A stretch of 48,276 nucleotides of DNA from Mycobacterium kyorinense (GTDB taxonomy: Bacteria > Actinomycetota > Actinomycetes > Mycobacteriales > Mycobacteriaceae): contig NZ_LQPE01000178.1 of NCBI RefSeq assembly GCF_002101735.1, forward strand, positions 1-48,276, in the 5' to 3' direction. A program made the translations under genes and the position numbers. The notes under the pieces are model-generated. The model made no database searches. It worked only from the letters and a program-made list of their open reading frames with translations, and was not told the DNA's origin. Shown here piece by piece: positions 41,775 through 48,276 of this stretch (its first letter is position 1; each line of letters starts with the position of its first letter).

Positions 41775-42788
41775 ATGGTCTTGGGTTTCTGGGATCTCGC
41801 GGTGCCGGTGGTCGGGGCGCCGATGGCCGGCGGCCCCGGGACGCCGGAGCTGGCCGCGGCGGTGTCGAATGCCGGCGGCATGGGCTTCGTCGCCGGCGGC
41901 TACGTGTCCGCCGAGAAATTCGCCGACGACATCGAGGCCGCGCGGGCCGCGACCAACGGGCCGATCGGCGCGAACCTGTTTGTGCCGCAACCCAGTGCGG
42001 CCGACTACGTCCAGTTGGACCACTACGCCGAGGCGCTCGACGAGCTCGCCGAGCACTACGAGGTCGAGGTGGGCCGGCCCCGGTTCAGCGACGACGACTG
42101 GCAGCGCAAGCTCGAGGTCATCGCCGATGTGCGCCCCGAGGTGGTGTCGTTCACGTTCGGCGCGCCGCCACCGGATGTCTTGCGCTGGTTCGGGGCGCTG
42201 GGGATCGTGCTGCTGATCACGGTCACGTCTGCGTACGAAGCGGGCATTGCGGTGGCCGCGGGCGCCGACGGGCTGGTGGTGCAGGGGCCGGGCGCCGGCG
42301 GGCATCGCGGAACGTTTGCGCCTGATATGCCGCCCGGTGAGGAACCGCTGAGCGAACTGCTGGACCGGATCGGCGCCGCGCACAAGGTTCCGCTGATCGC
42401 CGCCGGTGGCCTGGGCACCGCCGAAGACGTCGACCGAGTCTTGCGCAGGGGAGCAGTGGCCGCCCAAGTCGGCACGGCGCTGCTGCTGTCCGACGAGGCC
42501 GGGACGAACTTCGCGCACCGAACCGCCCTGCAGAACCCGCAGTTCGGCAAGACGACGGTCACCCGGGCCTTCTCGGGACGGTATGCGCGCGGCTTGGAGA
42601 ACGACTTCACGCGCCTGCTCGACGACATCGCGCCACTGGGCTACCCCGAGGTCAACCAGATGACGTCGCCGATCCGTCGGGCCGCGGTCGAGGCCGACGA
42701 CCCGCATGGCACAAACCTCTGGGCCGGAACGGCATTCGCCTCCGCCCGGAGCGGACCTGCCGCGGACATCGTCGCCTCACTCGTCTAG
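41775..42788 (+). CDS. Nitronate monooxygenase (2-nitropropane dioxygenase family, Rv2781c-type)
   Basis: 337-residue FMN TIM-barrel enzyme that oxidises alkyl nitronates. Blocks APMAGGPGTPELAAAVSNAGG (N-terminal FMN site, shortened here to APMAGG), VVQGPGAGGHRG with the catalytic-type His near 175, and IAAGGLGTAEDVDRVLRRGA for the phosphate site are seen. The start is ATG, four bases after pepR. The last 12 bases overlap the convergent ald gene. The order pepR-NMO-ald is the M. tuberculosis order. Confidence 0.92.
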   Translation: MVLGFWDLAVPVVGAPMAGGPGTPELAAAVSNAGGMGFVAGGYVSAEKFADDIEAARAATNGPIGANLFVPQPSAADYVQLDHYAEALDELAEHYEVEVGRPRFSDDDWQRKLEVIADVRPEVVSFTFGAPPPDVLRWFGALGIVLLITVTSAYEAGIAVAAGADGLVVQGPGAGGHRGTFAPDMPPGEEPLSELLDRIGAAHKVPLIAAGGLGTAEDVDRVLRRGAVAAQVGTALLLSDEAGTNFAHRTALQNPQFGKTTVTRAFSGRYARGLENDFTRLLDDIAPLGYPEVNQMTSPIRRAAVEADDPHGTNLWAGTAFASARSGPAADIVASLV

Positions 42789-43895
42789 CACACCGGCCGG
42801 ATCGGTGAACCCCAAACCCAGGTCCGCGGCCACCCGTTCGGAAAGCAGCGCGCCGTCGTGCGTCGAAAGGCCCTTGGCCAGTGCGGGATCCGACCCGCAC
42901 GCGGCGCGCCAACCACGGTCGGCCAGCGCGAGCACATAGGGCATGGTGGCGTTGGTCAACGCCTGCGTCGAGGTCTTGGGCACGGAGGCGGGCATGTTCG
43001 TCACGCAGTAGAACAAGGTGTCGTGGACGACGAACGTCGGGTGGTCGTGGGTGGTCGGGCTCGAATCCTCGAAGCAGCCGCCCTGGTCGATCGCGATGTC
43101 CACCAGCACCGCACCCGGCTTCATCTGCGCGACAAGCGAATTCGTCACCACGGTGGGAGCTTTGCCGCCCGGCACCAGCACCGCTCCAATGACCAGGTCG
43201 GCATGCCGCACGGCATCCTCGAGTTCGTAGGCCGACGAGTAGCGGGTGTGCACCCGGCCGCGGAATTCGGCGTCCAGGGCGCGCAACTTGTCGATGTTGA
43301 CGTCGAGAACGGCGACGGTGGCGCCCATCCCGCTGGCCACCCGGGCGGCGTTGTGGCCGGCGGTGCCGCCGCCGATCACCACCACATTGGCCGGCTCGAC
43401 GCCCGGCACGCCGCCCATCAGCACACCGCGGCCGCCGCGGGTGCGCATCAGGTGGTAGGCGCCGACTTGGGCGGACAGTCGCCCGGCAACCTCGCTCATC
43501 GGTGCGAGCAGGGGCAGCGCGCCGTCGGCGGTCTGGACCGTTTCGTAGGCGATCGACGTGGTGCCCGAAGCCAGCAGCGCATCGGTGCAGGCTCGGGACG
43601 CGGCGAGGTGCAGGAAAGTGAACAACGTCTGCCCGCGCCGCAGGAGGGAGTACTCGGCCGGGGTGGGCTCCTTGACTTTGAGCAACAGGTCGGCGTCGGC
43701 CCACACCTGCTCGGCGGTGCTGATCAGTTGCGCGCCCGCCGCCTTGAAGTCGCCGTCGCTGATTGCCGAGCCCTCGCCGGCGCCCGCTTGAACGAGCACG
43801 TCGTGGCCGCGGCGGCTCAGTTCGGCCACCCCCGCGGGGGTGATCGCCACCCGGAACTCGTTGTTCTTGGTCTCGCTGGGAATGCCGACTCGCAT
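42777..43895 (-). CDS. ald: L-alanine dehydrogenase
   Basis: 372-residue NAD-dependent enzyme interconverting L-alanine and pyruvate plus ammonia; in mycobacteria it also reduces glyoxylate. Substrate residues Lys75 (LLKVKEPT) and His96 (TFLHLAAS) and the NAD motif VVVIGGGTAGHNAA (about 170-183) are present. The ATG at 43895 has AAGGAG upstream. It is divergent from the aldR gene, which is known to control it in M. tuberculosis. It appears intact, unlike the frameshifted ald reported for M. bovis. Confidence 0.97.
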   Translation of the reverse strand: MRVGIPSETKNNEFRVAITPAGVAELSRRGHDVLVQAGAGEGSAISDGDFKAAGAQLISTAEQVWADADLLLKVKEPTPAEYSLLRRGQTLFTFLHLAASRACTDALLASGTTSIAYETVQTADGALPLLAPMSEVAGRLSAQVGAYHLMRTRGGRGVLMGGVPGVEPANVVVIGGGTAGHNAARVASGMGATVAVLDVNIDKLRALDAEFRGRVHTRYSSAYELEDAVRHADLVIGAVLVPGGKAPTVVTNSLVAQMKPGAVLVDIAIDQGGCFEDSSPTTHDHPTFVVHDTLFYCVTNMPASVPKTSTQALTNATMPYVLALADRGWRAACGSDPALAKGLSTHDGALLSERVAADLGLGFTDPAGVLDE

Positions 43896-43975
43896 GATGG
43901 CTCCTTCTTCCTTAATTGTGAAGAAAGTTCGACAAGCCGACAAACCCGGCGATGATAATTCTGTAGAGTCGGGAT
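43896..43975. promoter_or_regulatory. ald/aldR divergent control region
   Basis: An 80-base AT-richer gap between divergent ald and aldR. It contains TTAATTGTGAAGAAAGTT and GATGATAATTCTGTAG, AT-rich blocks of the kind bound by Lrp/AsnC-type regulators. In M. tuberculosis AldR binds several sites here. Exact operators cannot be set from one sequence. Confidence 0.55.
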
Positions 43976-44491
43976 ATGCCGGCGCAGACAACGGATCCGG
44001 CGGGCGGGGTTGGTAGCTCACCGAAGAATATTCGGCCGGTCGACCTGGACGAGGTCGATCGCAAGATCCTGAGCCTGCTGCACGCCGACGCGCGGATGAC
44101 CAACAGCGCTTTGGCCGAGAAGATCGGGCTGGCTCCGTCGACCTGCCACGGTCGGCTGCGGCGGTTGCTGGACCTGGGCGTTATCCGCGGCTTCTACACC
44201 GACGTCGACCCGGTGGCGGTCGGATTGCCCTTGCAGGCAATGATTTCGGTCAACCTGCAGTCCACCGCCCGCGGCAAGATCCGCAGCTTCATTGCACAGA
44301 TCCGGCGCAAACCGCAGGTGATGGACGTCTATTTCCTGGCCGGGCCCGACGACTTCCTGCTGCACGTCGCCGCCCGCGACACCGAGGACCTGCGCGCGTT
44401 CGTCGTCGAAAATCTCAACGCCGACGCCGACGTCGCCGGCACGCAGACGTCATTGATCTTCGAGCATCTGCGTGGGGCGGCACCGATCTGA
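43976..44491 (+). CDS. aldR: Lrp/AsnC-family regulator AldR
   Basis: 171-residue feast/famine regulator. The first 20 residues are extra; the winged helix spans about 22-75 (VDRKILSLLHADARMTNSALAEKIGLAPSTCHGRLRRL region; recognition part APSTCHGRL). The RAM ligand domain is at about 85-165 (VMDVYFLAGPDDFLLHVAARD region). It senses amino acids and controls ald; M. tuberculosis Rv2779c is the counterpart. It is divergent from ald and followed five bases later by a ligase gene, so the two may share a transcript. Confidence 0.93.
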   Translation: MPAQTTDPAGGVGSSPKNIRPVDLDEVDRKILSLLHADARMTNSALAEKIGLAPSTCHGRLRRLLDLGVIRGFYTDVDPVAVGLPLQAMISVNLQSTARGKIRSFIAQIRRKPQVMDVYFLAGPDDFLLHVAARDTEDLRAFVVENLNADADVAGTQTSLIFEHLRGAAPI

Positions 44492-44496
44492 CGCCG

Positions 44497-46125
44497 ATGA
44501 AGTCGTACGACGCCGGCCCGACCGACCCGCCGATCCTCGAGGAGACGATCGGGGCGAATTTCGAGCGCACGGTGGCGGCGGATCCGGCCGCCGAAGCGCT
44601 GGTCGAGGTGGCCCGGCAGCGTCGGTGGACCTACGGCGAGCTCAATGCCGAGGTCGACCTGATCGCCCGGGGGCTGATCGCGCTCGGCGTGCAACGCGGT
44701 GAGCGGGTTGGCATTTGGGCGCCCAACTGCGCCGAGTGGCTCATCGTGCAGTACGGCACTGCCAAGATCGGCGCCATCTTGGTCAACATCAATCCCGCGT
44801 ACCGCACCCACGAATTGGCCTACGCGCTCAACCAATCCGGTGTCAGGACGCTGATTTCGGCAACCGCGTTCAAGACGTCGGACTACGCCCGCATGGTCGA
44901 CGAGGTGCGGCGCGGGTGCGGCAGCCTCACTGACGTCGTCTTCCTCGATACCGACGACTGGGACGCCCTGCGCGAGCGCGGATTAAGCGTCCCCGTCGAC
45001 GAACTACGCAGCCGCAGCGCGTCTTTGAACAACCGCGATCCGATCAACATCCAGTACACGTCGGGCACCACCGGGTTCCCGAAGGGCGCGACGCTGTCGC
45101 ATCGCAACATCCTCAACAACGGCTTTTTCACCACCGAGCTGATCGGCTTGGGGCCTGCCGATCGGCTCTGCATACCGGTGCCGTTCTACCACTGCTTCGG
45201 AATGGTGCTGGCCAACCTCGGGTGCACCACGCACGGCGCCACCATGGTGATACCTGCGCCGGTGTTCGACGCGGGGGCCACCCTGGCGGCGATCGACGCC
45301 GAACGGTGCACGGGCGTCTACGGCGTGCCGACGATGTTCATCGCGATGCTGGGTCATCCTGACTTTTCCGCGTTCGACCTGTCGTCGCTGCGCACCGGAA
45401 TCATGGCGGGGTCGGTCTGTCCGGTGGAAGTGATGAAACGCTGTGTGGCCGAGATGAATATGACCGAGGTGGCCATCGCTTACGGCATGACGGAAACCTC
45501 GCCGGTGTCGTGCCAAACACTCATCGACGACGACCTCGAGCGGCGCACGGCGACCGTCGGCCGGGCGCACCCGCATGTGGAGATCAAGGTCGTCGATCCG
45601 GATACCGGCGAGGTTCTCGAGCGCGGGCAGCCGGGGGAGTTCTGCGCTCGCGGCTACTCGGTAATGCTGGGCTACTGGCGCGACGACGCCCACACCCGCG
45701 ACGTGATCGACGGCGACGGGTGGATGCACAGCGGCGACCTTGCTGTGATGCGAGAAGACGGATACTGCAACATCGTTGGGCGCCTCAAGGACGTGGTGAT
45801 CCGCGGCGGGGAGAACGTGTACCCGCGGGAGATCGAGGAGTTTCTGCTGACTCATCCCGACATCGACGAGGCGCAGGTGGTCGGCGTGCCCGACGAGCGC
45901 TACGGCGAGGAGAGCTGCGCGTGGATCCGGATGAAGGCCGGGCGGCCGCCGCTCGACGCCGAGGCGGTGCGCGCCTTCGCGACGGGCGAGCTGGCGCGCT
46001 ACAAGATTCCCCGCTACGTGCTCGTCGTCGACGCATTTCCGATGACGGTCACCGGCAAAATCCGCAAGGTCGACATGCGCGAGGAGAGCATCCGATTGCT
46101 GGGCTTATCATCACCCGATGACTGA
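44497..46125 (+). CDS. Acyl-CoA synthetase (AMP-binding, FadD35-like)
   Basis: 542-residue ANL ligase. IQYTSGTTGFPKGATLSH lies at about 185-202, IPVPFYHCFGMVLANLG near 226, YGMTETSPVS near 329, MHSGDLAVMREDGY near 410, GRLKDVVIRGGENVYPREIEEFL near 428 (key motif GGENVYP), and the catalytic Lys in MTVTGKIRK near 522. It resembles medium/long-chain acyl-CoA synthetases such as FadD35; the assignment is from memory of the pattern. It lies five bases after aldR and its end overlaps the SRPBCC gene by eight bases. Confidence 0.9.
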   Translation: MKSYDAGPTDPPILEETIGANFERTVAADPAAEALVEVARQRRWTYGELNAEVDLIARGLIALGVQRGERVGIWAPNCAEWLIVQYGTAKIGAILVNINPAYRTHELAYALNQSGVRTLISATAFKTSDYARMVDEVRRGCGSLTDVVFLDTDDWDALRERGLSVPVDELRSRSASLNNRDPINIQYTSGTTGFPKGATLSHRNILNNGFFTTELIGLGPADRLCIPVPFYHCFGMVLANLGCTTHGATMVIPAPVFDAGATLAAIDAERCTGVYGVPTMFIAMLGHPDFSAFDLSSLRTGIMAGSVCPVEVMKRCVAEMNMTEVAIAYGMTETSPVSCQTLIDDDLERRTATVGRAHPHVEIKVVDPDTGEVLERGQPGEFCARGYSVMLGYWRDDAHTRDVIDGDGWMHSGDLAVMREDGYCNIVGRLKDVVIRGGENVYPREIEEFLLTHPDIDEAQVVGVPDERYGEESCAWIRMKAGRPPLDAEAVRAFATGELARYKIPRYVLVVDAFPMTVTGKIRKVDMREESIRLLGLSSPDD

Positions 46126-46597
46126 AGCCGAATCGCCGTCCGCCACGGCCACCGTGCAGATCAACGCCAGCTCCGAGGCGGTGTACGAGCTGGTCACCGA
46201 CCTGCCGACGCTGGCGTCGATCGCCGAGGAGACCGTCGCGATGCAATGGCGCAAGGGTGATGCCGCCCGCCCAGGGGCGGTGTTCACTGGCGCCAACCGC
46301 AACGGTGGCCGGCGCTGGAGCACGACGTGCACGGTCACCGACGCCGAGCCCGGCCGGGTATTCGCCTTCGAGGTGCGCTCCGGGGTGATCCCGGTGGCGC
46401 GTTGGCAATACGACTTCGTCGCCGTCGACGGCGGGTGCCGCGTCACGGAGAGCACCTGGGACCACAGATGGCGCTGGATCCGCCGGGTCACGCCGTTGAC
46501 TACCGGTGTCCGCGACCGGACCGCCGCCAACGCCGAGCACATCCGCCTCACCTTGCAGCGATTGAAGGAACGTGCCGAGGTCGGACGGTCGAACTGA
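46118..46597 (+). CDS. SRPBCC (polyketide cyclase/dehydrase-like) protein
   Basis: 159-residue START/Bet v1-like protein: SATATVQINASSEAVYELVTDLPTLA at the start (key SSEAVYELVTDL), then WSTTCTVTDAEPGRVFAFEV and a C-terminal helix with NAEHIRLTLQRLKE. This matches the SRPBCC proteins common in mycobacteria and by position probably Rv2778c. It belongs to a different subgroup from the two island SRPBCC proteins. No function is established. It is coupled to the ligase gene by an eight-base overlap. Confidence 0.83.
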   Translation: MTEAESPSATATVQINASSEAVYELVTDLPTLASIAEETVAMQWRKGDAARPGAVFTGANRNGGRRWSTTCTVTDAEPGRVFAFEVRSGVIPVARWQYDFVAVDGGCRVTESTWDHRWRWIRRVTPLTTGVRDRTAANAEHIRLTLQRLKERAEVGRSN

Positions 46598-46637
46598 ATC
46601 CGCGACGATCGAGGAGAATGGCCGTTAACATAGCGGC

Positions 46638-46856
46638 GTGCTCACCGCGATCGAACGGTTGCTGAGCTTTCAGCTGACCATCGTCGAAATCCTCTGCATC
46701 GGTGTGGTGTTGGGCCTTCCGTACCTGGCTATGGGCATCGTCTGGACCAGTACCCACGCCGCTCACCTCGATCAGCTGCAGGGCGTGGACCTGATGATGT
46801 CGTTACTTTTCTCGATCCTGCTGTGGCCCGCGCTGGGATTAGCGGGGTGTACCTGA
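46638..46856 (+). CDS. Small two-helix membrane protein (tandem copy 1)
   Basis: 72-residue hydrophobic protein with two predicted transmembrane helices: about 13-36 (LTIVEILCIGVVLGLPYLAMGIVW, key PYL-GIVW) and about 51-70 (MMSLLFSILLWPALGLAGC). A short loop THAAHLDQLQGVD lies between them. The start is GTG. It has the same architecture as the next gene, which starts inside its stop codon (TGATG). Function is unknown. Confidence 0.62.
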   Translation: MLTAIERLLSFQLTIVEILCIGVVLGLPYLAMGIVWTSTHAAHLDQLQGVDLMMSLLFSILLWPALGLAGCT

Positions 46857-47092
46857 TGCTGTCCACCATCGTGCGCAAGGTGCTGAACTATCCCGTCACC
46901 ATCGGCGCGCTCGTCGAAATTGCGCTGCTGGCGGCCATTCCCTACCTGATCGTCGGCGCCGTCGTGTCGGGTGCGTACGGCGAGGGACTGCATCAAGTAC
47001 AGGTCGAGCAGGGCAACGAGGCGTTGGTGAGGCTGATGGCGTCAATCGTCTCGTGGCCGGCGCTGCTGTTCTCCCACTCGTGCGGTTGTTGA
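46856..47092 (+). CDS. Small two-helix membrane protein (tandem copy 2, possibly altered 3' end)
   Basis: 78-residue membrane protein with VLNYPVTIGALVEIALLAAIPYLIVGAVV as helix 1 (key PYLIVGAVV), loop GLHQVQVEQGNEALVRL, and a second helix ending SWPALLFSHSCGC. It parallels copy 1 (PYLAMGIVW, LLWPALGLAGCT), so they are probably an old tandem duplication. The end lies opposite the 3' part of the HNH gene on the other strand, and the last few residues may not be original. Overlap with that reading frame spans most of the gene. Confidence 0.58.
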   Translation: MLSTIVRKVLNYPVTIGALVEIALLAAIPYLIVGAVVSGAYGEGLHQVQVEQGNEALVRLMASIVSWPALLFSHSCGC

Positions 47093-48276
47093 TCCGGCCG
47101 GGGCAGCGCTCGGGGTGGTGGTAGTTGTTGGCGCGGGGCTGGCCGTGGTCGAGATGTGGCGGGGGGATCCATTGGGTTTGACCGTCGGCTGATTGTATTG
47201 TCAGCCAACCGTTTTCGGCGATCTCGTTGTCGGGTTTGCAGGCCAGAGCCAGGTTGGTGATGTCAGTGGTGCCGCCGCGGGCCCAGCTGTTCACGTGGTG
47301 GGCTTCCGACCAGTACGCGGGCACGTCGCAGTTCGGGCGGGTGCAGCCGCGGTCCCGGGCGTAGAGCACCAGGCGTTGGTCGGGTGAGGCAATCCGTCTG
47401 GTGCGACCCAGATACAGCGGGCGGTTTTGGTGCTGGTCGAAGACCGCCAGGTAATGGTAGGCGTGGCTGGCCATGCGGATCAGATCGCGCATCGGCAGCA
47501 AGGTACCGCCGGCGGTGACTGCGTGTCCGCTGGCCGCGGTGAGCTCGTGCAGTGTGGTGGAGACGATGACGGTGACGGGCAATCCCTTGTGCACGCCGAG
47601 CTTGGGGTCACCGAGTTGGCCGCGGATCAGGGCATTGAGCGCGTCGTGTTGGCGTTGGGCGTGCCCGCGCGCATCGGTGCGAGCCAGCTCGTCGGGCGGC
47701 TCGCCGGCGGTGCAGGGTTGGGGGTCGTCGGGGTTGCACATGCCGGGGGCGGCGAAGCGGGCGAACCAGGCTTCGAGGTTGGCGCGCAGTTCGGGAGTGG
47801 CGGTCAGCTTGGCGATGCTCATGCCGTCGCGGCGTTGCGGGCTCCAGCTAAAGCCGCGGCGGCGGGAGCGATCCTCGTCGGAGAAATTGCCGTCGGGGTT
47901 GATGGCGATGGCGTAGCGGTCGGCGACCTTGGCCAGCTGGTCGGGGCGCAGTTCGATGGCCTGCTCGGCCAGAAACGCTTCGGCCTCTTTGACGATGGCC
48001 GGTGGGGTGTCGGCGGGCAGGTCGCGCATGAAGCTTTGGATGACGCGCAAGTGGTGGGTGTCGAGCTGCCCGTCGCGCCACACAGTGGCGGTGGCCGGCA
48101 GGTCAGGCGGCAGTACCTCGCCGGTCAGGGTGGTGCGCGGGGCCAGTTGGGCGGCGTCGCGCACGCGGCGGCGGGCCTCGGCGCAGCTGATTCGCAGCCT
48201 GAGGTTCCCCCGCTTTTCTGGAGGCTTCTGATCTTGGTCCACTGGATCAGGGAAGGAGTCGATGATGTCACGGCCG
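46896..48276 (-). CDS. DUF222/HNH endonuclease-domain protein of the 13E12 repeat family, 5' end outside the window
   Basis: The frame is open from the right window edge and is incomplete at its N-terminus. The DUF222 region has ARRRVRDAAQLAPR and LTGEVLPPDLPATA. The HNH segment has LVLYARDRGCTRPNCDVPAYWSEAHHVNSWARGG (key AHHVNSWARGGTTD), then NLALACKPDN and WIPPPHLDHGQPR. Proteins of this mycobacterial repeat family are putative nucleases of unknown role. After NYHHPERC the last 70 or so residues are Arg/Pro-rich and antisense to the small membrane gene. The natural end was therefore probably near 47090 and the tail is read-through. Confidence 0.75.
   Translation of the reverse strand, partial: GRDIIDSFPDPVDQDQKPPEKRGNLRLRISCAEARRRVRDAAQLAPRTTLTGEVLPPDLPATATVWRDGQLDTHHLRVIQSFMRDLPADTPPAIVKEAEAFLAEQAIELRPDQLAKVADRYAIAINPDGNFSDEDRSRRRGFSWSPQRRDGMSIAKLTATPELRANLEAWFARFAAPGMCNPDDPQPCTAGEPPDELARTDARGHAQRQHDALNALIRGQLGDPKLGVHKGLPVTVIVSTTLHELTAASGHAVTAGGTLLPMRDLIRMASHAYHYLAVFDQHQNRPLYLGRTRRIASPDQRLVLYARDRGCTRPNCDVPAYWSEAHHVNSWARGGTTDITNLALACKPDNEIAENGWLTIQSADGQTQWIPPPHLDHGQPRANNYHHPERCPGRINNRTSGRTAAPATRRLTPSASPTPRCPARPVLDAVPRRTHPTRRRRRSGREWPPAAQFRRARRW

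Noticed and set aside
1..48276. CRISPR arrays, tRNA and rRNA genes
   Set aside because: No regularly spaced repeats, cloverleaf sequences or rRNA segments were seen anywhere in the window.

Overview
The window is high-GC actinobacterial DNA and almost certainly comes from a Mycobacterium. The gene order rimP-nusA-ylxR-infB-rbfA-nrnA-dinF, then pptT-truB, then mntR/ribF-rpsO-lppU-gpsI-pepR-NMO-ald/aldR follows the M. tuberculosis segment Rv2844 to Rv2778c as I remember it, read in inverse orientation. 4'-phosphopantetheinyl transferase PptT, a DUF3558 protein, a DUF222/HNH (13E12-type) protein and several FadD/FadE/EchA proteins also point to mycobacteria. Species cannot be fixed from this sequence alone.

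Layout. 1-111: tail of an IS982-like transposase. 186-9357: two DUF4439-type proteins (minus), then a tightly packed plus-strand translation/RNA operon (rimP, nusA, ylxR, infB, rbfA, nanoRNase, MATE exporter) ending in a hexapeptide acetyltransferase. 9371-11675: an accessory stretch with an orphan ribbon-helix-helix-like protein, an AT-richer non-coding region, a very unusual secreted His/Trp-tailed miniprotein, a lipoprotein and a small unknown protein. 11577-18060: echA16-like hydratase, DUF2277, DUF1802, CocE-like hydrolase, DUF3558 protein, metallophosphoesterase-pptT-truB.

18038-35061 is a 17-kb lipid/ketone catabolic island between truB and mntR. As I recall, M. tuberculosis keeps only ltp1 and fadE21 at this site. 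Module 1 has a Baeyer-Villiger-type monooxygenase (BVMO), TetR, SCP-x-type thiolase, SDR, second BVMO, SRPBCC protein and VirS-like AraC regulator. A vapBC toxin-antitoxin pair separates it from module 2: TetR, thiolase (ltp1), SRPBCC protein, MaoC hydratase, SDR, fadE21, alpha/beta hydrolase, acyl-CoA ligase and SDR, mostly with overlapping start/stop codons. Together these could oxidise a ketone to an ester, hydrolyse it, activate the acid to a CoA ester and run one beta-oxidation round. The thiolase and SRPBCC genes exist as paralogous pairs in both modules. Several inverted repeats lie at the promoters.

35312-46597 returns to conserved core: Mn-type DtxR regulator, ribF, rpsO, lppU, polynucleotide phosphorylase, M16 protease, nitronate monooxygenase, alanine dehydrogenase with divergent AldR, a FadD and an SRPBCC protein. 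46638-48276 holds two tandem tiny membrane proteins that collide with a 13E12-type HNH protein running off the window. I saw no rRNA, tRNA or CRISPR array.
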